A DNA stretch of 6,994 nt from a bacterium (GTDB lineage: Bacteria; UBP14; UBA6098; B30-G16): assembly GCA_003645115.1 (NCBI GenBank), contig QNEG01000074.1, forward strand, positions 1-6,994, written 5' to 3'. The notes beneath the pieces are model-generated. The model searched no databases, was not told where the DNA came from, and saw only the letters and a program-made list of their open reading frames with translations. A program made the translations under genes and the position numbers. Numbering within the stretch: position 1 is the stretch's first letter; every line of letters begins with the position of its first letter. This document shows positions 1 through 4,658 of this stretch, in pieces.

Positions 1-102
1 ATATGGTGCACTGAGACAGGCGGCACAGATGCACGGGAAAAACAAATCGGCGATATTTTATTGCGCAGGAACTTCATTTCATTACCCTGCCTAATAAGAT
101 AA
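1..102 (+). other. Possible 3' end of a gene entering from the left (doubtful)
   Basis: A plus-strand frame is open from the window edge to a TAA at 100-102 and would encode 33 residues, including EKQIGDILLRRNFISLP. A second plus frame is open from the edge to a TAA at 92-94, so neither is secure. The opposite strand also has an open frame from an ATG at 77-75 to the edge, preceded by a promoter-like signal. No family could be recognised in any of the three. The sequence to the left is needed to decide which, if any, is coding. Confidence 0.15.
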
Positions 103-123
103 TGAGCGACTGGATTTTGTCAA
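96..123 (-). promoter_or_regulatory. Promoter-like signal reading left off the window
   Basis: On the minus strand a perfect TTGACA (123 to 118) is followed after 16 bases by TATCTT (101 to 96), a four-of-six match to the sigma-70 -10 box. Transcription would start near 89, just ahead of an ATG at 77-75 whose frame stays open to the edge. This may be the start of a leftward gene. The -10 match is modest and no product is recognised. Confidence 0.3.
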
Positions 124-214
124 GGAATATTTCCGATTAATTATCAATTATCACTTTCTTTGTTTCCTTCTAAATTAAAAACTTTTATATATTTCCCTCA
201 ATCACGCAAGTTAA

Positions 215-1405
215 TTATCTGTTATTAAATGCCCGAATTCCTTTGGCGAGAATTCTTATTGCATCTCGCATCTTTTCTGATTCCAGGACATATGCAATTC
301 TGACCTCGGAATTTCCCAGACCAGATGTAGCATAAAAACCGGGACCGGGAGCTATCATAACCGTTTTACCATCCATAGAAAAATCTGTCAATAGGAATTT
401 TGCGAATTCCTCGACATCATCGATGGGCAATTTTGCCATAATATAGAATGCTCCCGAGGGTTTCTTGCAGACCACATCGGGAATTTTCATCAATTCCTCG
501 TAGGTGACATCGCGACGATTCTTATATTCCGATACCATCTTGGAAAAATAATCCTCCGATAATTGCATCAACACAGCCTGTGCGCCGTATTGTTCCACAG
601 TTGGTGGGCAAAGTCTCGCCTGCCCCATCTTTATCACAGAATTCATTATATCTGTATTCTTTGTGACTACCGCTCCAATTCGGGCACCACAGCAGGAAAA
701 TCGCTTAGATATGGAATCGACTATTATTCCTCGCTGGTGAAGTTTGGGAATATGCAATATGCTGGTATGAACTCCCTCGTAAATAAACTCCCGATATACT
801 TCGTCGGCAATCACAAAGATATCGTGTTTCTCTGCGATATCTGCTATTATCTCGATTTCCTGACCAGTAAGGACTGTCCCGGTGGGATTATTTGGCGAAC
901 ATATTAAGATTGCCTTTGTGCGTTCATCGACTTTCGATTCGATAACCTCTGCTGGCGGAAGATGATAGCCCTGTTCCGGTTGGGTAGCGATAGGATTTAA
1001 TTTAATATCCGTCATAACTGCATATCCATTGTAATTTGTGTAAAATGGCTCCAATACAATAATGTTATCGCCGGGGTCGGCAACTGCCAGCATAGCGAAC
1101 ATAATAGCCTCACTGCCGCCTGTGGTAACCAAAATTTCATTCTCATCCACATCGATATTATTGGCACGATAGTATTTTGCCAGCCATTGCCGATATTCAG
1201 GGATACCCTGAGAATTTCCATAAGCCAATACCCTTGCCGGATAGCTATGCACTGCATTCCAGAAACTTGCCGGTGTCTCGATATCCGGCTGTCCGATATT
1301 CAAATGATATACACTGACACCCCGTTTTTTCGCATCGATAGCATAGGGAACTAATTTCCTTATCGGCGAGGGCGGTATTTTTCTCCCACGAGTCGATATG
1401 TTCAT
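215..1405 (-). CDS. PLP-dependent class I/II aminotransferase (aspartate aminotransferase-like)
   Basis: This is a complete 396-residue fold-type I aminotransferase, expected to be cytoplasmic and to move an amino group between an amino acid and a 2-oxo acid such as 2-oxoglutarate. The N-terminus carries the PPSPIRKLVPYA and YHLNIGQPD signatures of the aspartate-aminotransferase-like group. Other landmarks are GGSEA (96-100), NNPTG (172-176), DEVY (201-204) and SISKRFSCCGARIG, where Lys234 should form the Schiff base with PLP and Arg242 bind its phosphate. Arg369 in EVRIAY is the expected substrate-carboxylate arginine. The length is normal and no catalytic residue is missing. The ATG at 1405-1403 is supported by GGAGGG (1417-1412). 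Substrate preference (aspartate, alanine, aromatic or other) cannot be read from motifs. It is separated by about 200 bases from the upstream 99-residue gene and probably has its own promoter. Confidence 0.93.
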   Translation of the reverse strand: MNISTRGRKIPPSPIRKLVPYAIDAKKRGVSVYHLNIGQPDIETPASFWNAVHSYPARVLAYGNSQGIPEYRQWLAKYYRANNIDVDENEILVTTGGSEAIMFAMLAVADPGDNIIVLEPFYTNYNGYAVMTDIKLNPIATQPEQGYHLPPAEVIESKVDERTKAILICSPNNPTGTVLTGQEIEIIADIAEKHDIFVIADEVYREFIYEGVHTSILHIPKLHQRGIIVDSISKRFSCCGARIGAVVTKNTDIMNSVIKMGQARLCPPTVEQYGAQAVLMQLSEDYFSKMVSEYKNRRDVTYEELMKIPDVVCKKPSGAFYIMAKLPIDDVEEFAKFLLTDFSMDGKTVMIAPGPGFYATSGLGNSEVRIAYVLESEKMRDAIRILAKGIRAFNNR

Positions 1406-1411
1406 TTTTAT

Positions 1412-1417
1412 CCCTCC
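1412..1417 (-). promoter_or_regulatory. Ribosome binding site of the aminotransferase
   Basis: GGAGGG on the minus strand lies six bases ahead of the ATG at 1405-1403. It is a strong Shine-Dalgarno match and fixes this start. Confidence 0.8.
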
Positions 1418-1428
1418 ATTATTGGTTT

Positions 1429-1461
1429 TTTAGAATATATTATCTCCTCGATTATTCTAAA
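1429..1461 (-). repeat. Inverted repeat in the aminotransferase leader
   Basis: Two perfect 9-base arms, TTTAGAATA (1429-1437) and TATTCTAAA (1453-1461), are separated by 15 bases. They lie 24 to 56 bases upstream of the aminotransferase start. On the minus strand the stem is followed by an A-run, not a T-run, so it is not an intrinsic terminator for the upstream gene. It may be an operator or a leader hairpin. The arms are AT-rich and chance is possible. Confidence 0.4.
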
Positions 1462-1485
1462 TAATGCAAATTGCAGAAAAAGCAA

Positions 1486-1536
1486 GATATATCATCCCCG
1501 ATATATCAGATATAGAAAAATTATGTTCGTGGACAA
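1486..1536 (-). promoter_or_regulatory. Weak promoter with paired GATATATC boxes upstream of the aminotransferase
   Basis: On the minus strand, TTGTCC (1536 to 1531), a 16-base spacer and TATATC (1514 to 1509) form a weak sigma-70-like promoter. At and just downstream of the expected start are two copies of the self-complementary octamer GATATATC (1486-1493 and 1500-1507). Each is followed by A, giving an exact 9-base direct repeat with a 14-base period. The spacing would suit repressor binding over the transcription start. No regulator is identified and both hexamers match consensus only partly. Confidence 0.25.
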
Positions 1537-1601
1537 TTCGATTTGTGTGATAAGTGAATTATTTTCTTTATCTATTGGAGCGATGGCTTTATGAATTCGA
1601 G

Positions 1602-1901
1602 TCAATCGCCTTCAATAATCATATTTTCGATAGCTTCCCGAATTTTGTCGAATTGTGGTTGCTGTTCGGTAGAAAAAGTAATATGATTAAATTTGTGTTC
1701 CAGCAATCCCGCACCCGAAAAGAAAAATTCTATCGAACCCGGAATCACACCGGTAGCGTGAACGAATAGGATAGCAGATATATCTCGCAGGAAAATATCG
1801 AACTGGTGATTTTTATGTATCCCCTTTACTCTCACCTTATTCACGAAAAGCTCCAAAACATCCTGCTGCCCAGTGGCAGACATTAACATTGTCTCACTCA
1901 T
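1602..1901 (-). CDS. Small protein with a PH-like (DUF4429/bacterial PH-type) domain
   Basis: This 99-residue protein has no signal peptide or membrane segment. Residues 17-95 follow the pattern of small bacterial pleckstrin-homology-like domains. A strand-rich opening (LELFVNKVRVKG) leads to FDIFLRDISAILFV, where the 'dI.ai' turn is typical. Next comes a G.IPGSIEFFF hairpin, then HKFNHITFSTEQQPQFD, and finally an amphipathic helix, FDKIREAIENMI. The assignment is by pattern only, and biochemical function is unknown even for confident members of such families. The ATG at 1901-1899 is supported by GGGGGAG (1913-1907). The gene stands between the PfkB kinase (72 bases upstream) and the aminotransferase (about 200 bases downstream), with no evident functional link to either. 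Codon use and the strong ribosome binding site argue that it is a real gene. Confidence 0.7.
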   Translation of the reverse strand: MSETMLMSATGQQDVLELFVNKVRVKGIHKNHQFDIFLRDISAILFVHATGVIPGSIEFFFSGAGLLEHKFNHITFSTEQQPQFDKIREAIENMIIEGD

Positions 1902-1906
1902 TTATA

Positions 1907-1913
1907 CTCCCCC
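1907..1913 (-). promoter_or_regulatory. Ribosome binding site of the 99-residue gene
   Basis: GGGGGAG on the minus strand lies five bases before the ATG at 1901-1899. It supports translation of this small gene and the chosen start. Confidence 0.7.
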
Positions 1914-1940
1914 GTTAAATTAGTGCATTTTGCTCGACTT

Positions 1941-1968
1941 ATCATAAATATTTATTCATCATTGGAAA
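1941..1968 (-). promoter_or_regulatory. Possible promoter of the 99-residue gene
   Basis: On the minus strand TTTCCA (1968 to 1963), a 16-base spacer and TATGAT (1946 to 1941) resemble a sigma-70 promoter, with a five-of-six -10 box. It would give a leader of about 33 bases. The spacer holds most of a perfect AT-only palindrome, ATAAATATTTAT (1944-1955). The region is short and AT-rich, so the call is tentative. Confidence 0.3.
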
Positions 1969-1973
1969 TATAT

Positions 1974-2903
1974 TTAACTCAATTTTTGCACTTCGGTCTG
2001 TTTCAATATATTTTTAAAATCCTCTCTATTCACTGTGGCAGTTCCTTTGGTGAGAGTAGAAGCAGTTCCTGCGGATGCTCCCTGCCGAATTACCTCCTCA
2101 ATGGGCAAATTATTCTGTAATGCGATTACCATCGCTGCCACTGCAGAATCACCTGCGCCCACCGTATTTATTGCTTTCACTTGAGGTGGTTTAGCCAGCC
2201 AGACACCATCAGCATTCACTCCGAGCAATCCATTCGCTCCCAATGAGACAGTGACAATTTGAACATATTTCAGCAGAGAACGAGCAGCAGAAATCACTTC
2301 ATCTATAGTTTCCAACTCTTTTTCTACCAGATTAGATAGTTCTTTTTTATTTGGTTTTATCATAAATGGAGTTGCTAAAAGTCCCTTTTTTAATGGTTCT
2401 CCGTAAGTATCCAGAATTACTTTGGCTCCCATCGATTCAAAAATGAGGACTAATTGTTCATAAATAACCGCATCGACACCACTGGGAACACTGCCAGAAA
2501 TCACCGTCCAATCTGGTTTTGGGCGAAGGTTCTTACAAAGATTAATTAGGTCCGAAATCTCTGCGGGAGAAACATCCGGACCCGAACAATTAAATCGGAA
2601 TTCCTCACCATTATCTAATACATGGACAATTATATTAGTGCGTGTCTCTGCTCTTATCCGGGTAAAATTCGAGACCACGCCTTCGTTTAATAATCTACCC
2701 TCCATTTCTTTTCCTGCATATCCACCCAGAAATCCGAGTGCGATACTTTCTCCACCCAATTGCTCTATAACTCGAGATACATCGATACCCTTGCCGCCAG
2801 CATATCTTTCTTCGCGAATTACCTTGATACTTTCCAGTGGCTTAATCTCATTCACATAGAATGTCCTATCCAACGCAGGATTCAGTGTGATAGTATATAT
2901 CAT
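1974..2903 (-). CDS. PfkB-family sugar-phosphate kinase (1-phosphofructokinase/hexose kinase type)
   Basis: This complete 309-residue kinase of the PfkB/ribokinase superfamily most resembles the 1-phosphofructokinase/6-phosphofructokinase-2/tagatose-6-phosphate kinase branch. It should use ATP to phosphorylate a phosphosugar in the cytoplasm. The N-terminus has the branch hallmark TLNPALD (6-12), then AGGKGIDVSRVIEQLGG (35-51), the substrate-binding signature. MIKPNKKEL (181-189) and SLGANG (220-225) follow. The C-terminal signature NTVGAGDS (246-253) carries the catalytic base Asp252 and the anion hole. Asp41 stands where many relatives have Asn (GGKGINVSR). The length is typical. Start ATG 2903-2901 has AAAGGGG nearby upstream. 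There is no PTS fructose transporter or fructose regulator next to it, so a fruK name is not justified. Fructose-1-phosphate, fructose-6-phosphate and tagatose-6-phosphate remain candidate substrates. Confidence 0.9.
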   Translation of the reverse strand: MIYTITLNPALDRTFYVNEIKPLESIKVIREERYAGGKGIDVSRVIEQLGGESIALGFLGGYAGKEMEGRLLNEGVVSNFTRIRAETRTNIIVHVLDNGEEFRFNCSGPDVSPAEISDLINLCKNLRPKPDWTVISGSVPSGVDAVIYEQLVLIFESMGAKVILDTYGEPLKKGLLATPFMIKPNKKELSNLVEKELETIDEVISAARSLLKYVQIVTVSLGANGLLGVNADGVWLAKPPQVKAINTVGAGDSAVAAMVIALQNNLPIEEVIRQGASAGTASTLTKGTATVNREDFKNILKQTEVQKLS

Positions 2904-2976
2904 TCAGTATTTCCCCTTTTCTGGACATTAAATTAATATCTTGAATTTTAAATGCAATTATTTTTTAACATTTCTC

Positions 2977-2989
2977 CACAAATTTTGTG
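2977..2989. promoter_or_regulatory. Short palindrome upstream of the PfkB kinase
   Basis: CACAAA and TTTGTG flank a single base, giving a 13-base dyad about 75 bases upstream of the kinase start. It could be an operator half-site pair. I found no convincing -35/-10 pair beside it, and a 6-base dyad can arise by chance. Confidence 0.2.
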
Positions 2990-3032
2990 TAATCGTGTTT
3001 GCGACCACTGGGAAATATGAATAGATTATTTC

Positions 3033-3078
3033 ATTGCGGTTCGATTGAGCTAACTAGGAAAATTTTCAGAACCGCAAT
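3033..3078. repeat. Perfect 10-base inverted repeat between secreted-protein and kinase genes
   Basis: ATTGCGGTTC (3033-3042) and GAACCGCAAT (3069-3078) are exact reverse complements around a 26-base loop. They lie about 100 bases beyond the secreted-protein stop. Neither strand shows a run of T after the second arm, so this is not a classical intrinsic terminator. It may be a factor-dependent or mRNA-stabilising 3' hairpin, or part of a dispersed repeat. The remainder of the 274-base gap (2904-3177) shows no gene that I can support. Confidence 0.5.
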
Positions 3079-3177
3079 TGAGGTCCAGTCTCGATCAGTC
3101 AGGACTAAATTTCCAAGATTTTTATTGCCATTAATCGTGGCACTCCCGAAATTCCAAAAATAACGGTTCAAATTTTT

Positions 3178-4506
3178 CTATTTCAAATATACAATTCTTT
3201 TCGTTATTGTCAAGCCGTCTTTCGTGGTTGCCTTCATCAGATATATGCCCGATGGGATTGATTCGTCGGGACACCATACAAACCCCCTACTCGCTCGCTT
3301 CGCTCGCTCGTTTGTCCCCCTTATCAAAGGGGACAGAGGCGCGTCAGCGTCGAAGGAGGTTGCAATAACATTCCCCCGCAAATCATAGAGCTCTATTTTC
3401 GCTCCCGCAGGCGCGGTGATGGCACACGACGAATTGAATGGATTTGGGAAAGCATCTATAGAATATTCCGTTGGTAAATTGGATTCCTTAACACTCGATG
3501 TGGTATTATAAAAACCATAATATGTAATCCAATCGATGGTATCTTCTGCAGAGACCGACTGCGGGTCCCATTGCAGAAGAAATGCGACATCGCCGGTAGC
3601 ATATCCAGGGAATGTTTCTATCCACCATTCGGAGTCGGAACAACCGGTGCAAACCCAGATATGGCGCCATAGTCCAGCTTGGTCTCCGATAATGAAATAA
3701 TCCGGTGTGGTGGCATCGAGTTGTTTTAATATTCCCCTGGCGAATACAGTCGAAGTGGAAAATGAATCGTTATCTGCTCCCCACCAATATGTCGGTATGG
3801 AAGGAAAACAATATGTTTGCGAAAGTGAACTAACCGTTTCATCGGTGTGAATTTCCGGTCTATCTCGCAATGGACCAGTTCCTATTACAGCATCCACTAA
3901 CAGTTTTATTCCTACTGCGTGAGATTCATAATGATTATTTACCACTATGTAATGAATTTTCGCCATCCCAAAAGTATCCGATTCTATGCCTATTTTCACT
4001 GGAGTGATTAGCTGGAATAAATCCACAGAATCATCCATAACCGGTATTCGCCAATGAGACCGAATTTGAACTTGACCCTCCACAGTAGAGGTATCGCTTC
4101 CCTGAAAATAGTCATCAATTTGCCTGAGTGTCACTGGTGTGCCACATACCACCAACTGCGAGCCGGTATAATTTGCGAATGAATAATATGTTCCATCGAT
4201 ACTGAGGACAAAATGCTGTCCATCAATACTATCTGGCCAATGGAAATTTCGAGTAAGTGGAACATAATCGGGACTGATTCCACCCACTCCAAATGAACCC
4301 CTGTAATCTGACAGTCCCACCGATGAGTCCATAACCTCGATTCTCACCGGATACTCGACATCATCTCGTTGTGTCCACCAGCAGGCTTTACCAGGCGAGC
4401 GATAATTCTCACCAGTGCCGGCAGAACTGGCATATCCGCCATCGCCAGATATATATCCAAATAACGATGCAAAAATCAAAACGACCCATACTTTTCTCAA
4501 ATACAT
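3178..4506 (-). CDS. Secreted protein with C-terminal Por/type IX-like sorting tail
   Basis: This 442-residue protein is predicted to be exported and surface-anchored or released. Residues 1-22 form a signal peptide: MYLRKVW, then a hydrophobic core ending near GYISG. The middle (about 45-335) is beta-rich. It has features shared by secreted beta-sandwich proteins of FCB-type bacteria, with a segment like 'NNHYESHAVGIKLLVDAVIG' (190-209) and a closing DVAFLLQWDP...ITYYGFYN (306-334). No enzymatic motif is visible. The tail begins at FPNPFNSS (353-360), continues with IELYDLRGNVIA and ends in PSGIYLMKATTKDG...KRIVYLK, the layout of FlgD-like/Por secretion domains recognised by type IX-like systems. 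About 27 residues of the tail (383-409) are encoded by a GC-rich repeat-like insertion. The ATG at 4506-4504 follows GAGGAGGG and a near-consensus promoter. The substrate or partner is unknown. Confidence 0.85.
   Translation of the reverse strand: MYLRKVWVVLIFASLFGYISGDGGYASSAGTGENYRSPGKACWWTQRDDVEYPVRIEVMDSSVGLSDYRGSFGVGGISPDYVPLTRNFHWPDSIDGQHFVLSIDGTYYSFANYTGSQLVVCGTPVTLRQIDDYFQGSDTSTVEGQVQIRSHWRIPVMDDSVDLFQLITPVKIGIESDTFGMAKIHYIVVNNHYESHAVGIKLLVDAVIGTGPLRDRPEIHTDETVSSLSQTYCFPSIPTYWWGADNDSFSTSTVFARGILKQLDATTPDYFIIGDQAGLWRHIWVCTGCSDSEWWIETFPGYATGDVAFLLQWDPQSVSAEDTIDWITYYGFYNTTSSVKESNLPTEYSIDAFPNPFNSSCAITAPAGAKIELYDLRGNVIATSFDADAPLSPLIRGTNERAKRASRGFVWCPDESIPSGIYLMKATTKDGLTITKRIVYLK
3279..3362 (-). 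repeat. GC-rich hairpin element inserted in frame in the sorting-tail coding region
   Basis: About 84 bases, 51 of them G or C by hand count, interrupt an otherwise moderately AT-rich gene. The ends are imperfect inverted repeats (CAAACCCCCT at 3279-3288, AGGAGGTTG at 3354-3362). The centre is a hairpin, GTCCCC (3314-3319) with GGGGAC (3329-3334), and between lie a TCGC-rich mirror repeat and a tandem GCGTC pair (3341-3345, 3347-3351). Read on the minus strand only one frame is open, and it is the one translated, giving APLSPLIRGTNERAKRASRG. Removing it would join RGNVIA directly to VWCPDE, the usual continuity of such tails. It resembles protein-coding palindromic repeats such as Rickettsia RPEs in behaviour, though no sequence relation to them is claimed. 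Exact ends are approximate. Confidence 0.7.
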
Positions 4507-4510
4507 TTTT

Positions 4511-4518
4511 CCCTCCTC
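4511..4518 (-). promoter_or_regulatory. Ribosome binding site of the secreted protein
   Basis: GAGGAGGG on the minus strand lies four bases ahead of the ATG at 4506-4504. It is a strong, slightly close-spaced Shine-Dalgarno sequence and supports this start, which also gives a proper signal peptide. Confidence 0.8.
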
Positions 4519-4589
4519 GACTATGTATATTTCAATATAATTGCTTTTTCTAAAAATTACTTTATTTAATCTATCTGCTTTATATATAT

Positions 4590-4618
4590 AGTATAATGAT
4601 TTCTGTTCATAATGTCAA
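4590..4618 (-). promoter_or_regulatory. Near-consensus sigma-70-type promoter for the secreted protein
   Basis: On the minus strand a perfect TTGACA (4618 to 4613) is followed by exactly 17 bases and TATACT (4595 to 4590), five of six matches to TATAAT. Transcription should begin near 4583, leaving a leader of about 77 bases before the secreted-protein ATG. This is the best promoter in the window. Confidence 0.65.
4592..4597 (+). promoter_or_regulatory. Possible -10 box for the MBL/beta-CASP nuclease
   Basis: A perfect TATAAT on the plus strand lies about 60 bases before the nuclease start. No good -35 box is found 16 to 18 bases upstream, so promoter strength is uncertain. It overlaps the -10 box of the opposite promoter by four bases, so polymerase could not occupy both at once. 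Confidence 0.35.
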
Positions 4619-4644
4619 TAGCTCGAGAATAGTTTTTATTCATT

Positions 4645-4653
4645 AGAAGGGAG
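4645..4653 (+). promoter_or_regulatory. Ribosome binding site of the MBL/beta-CASP nuclease
   Basis: AGAAGGGAG ends five bases before the ATG at 4659-4661. It is a good Shine-Dalgarno match and supports this start, which also places the first beta strand (MRVKFCGGA) at the usual family position. Confidence 0.75.
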
Positions 4654-4658
4654 CAAAA

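Noticed and set aside
1..102. MshEN/GspE-like fragment suggested by EKQIGDILLRRNFIS
   Set aside because: The resemblance to 'lGeiLvrrglIs' is short, the frame stops soon after, and competing frames are open. The evidence is not enough for a call.
563..907. 114-codon open frame on the plus strand
   Set aside because: It lies wholly inside the aminotransferase on the opposite strand. It has Cys/His-rich, non-family composition and no ribosome binding site, so it is a shadow frame.
1554..1769. 71-codon plus-strand open frame
   Set aside because: It runs antisense through the 99-residue gene and has no recognisable domain. The opposite frame has a clear ribosome binding site and a PH-like pattern.
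3033..3078. Intrinsic terminator for the secreted-protein gene
   Set aside because: The stem is perfect, but the loop is 26 bases and no T-run follows on the minus strand. I list it only as an inverted repeat.
3290..3351. CRISPR array or tandem-repeat locus
   Set aside because: The repeated units are 4 to 5 bases and occur once within a coding gene. There are no spaced repeats of CRISPR size and no cas genes.
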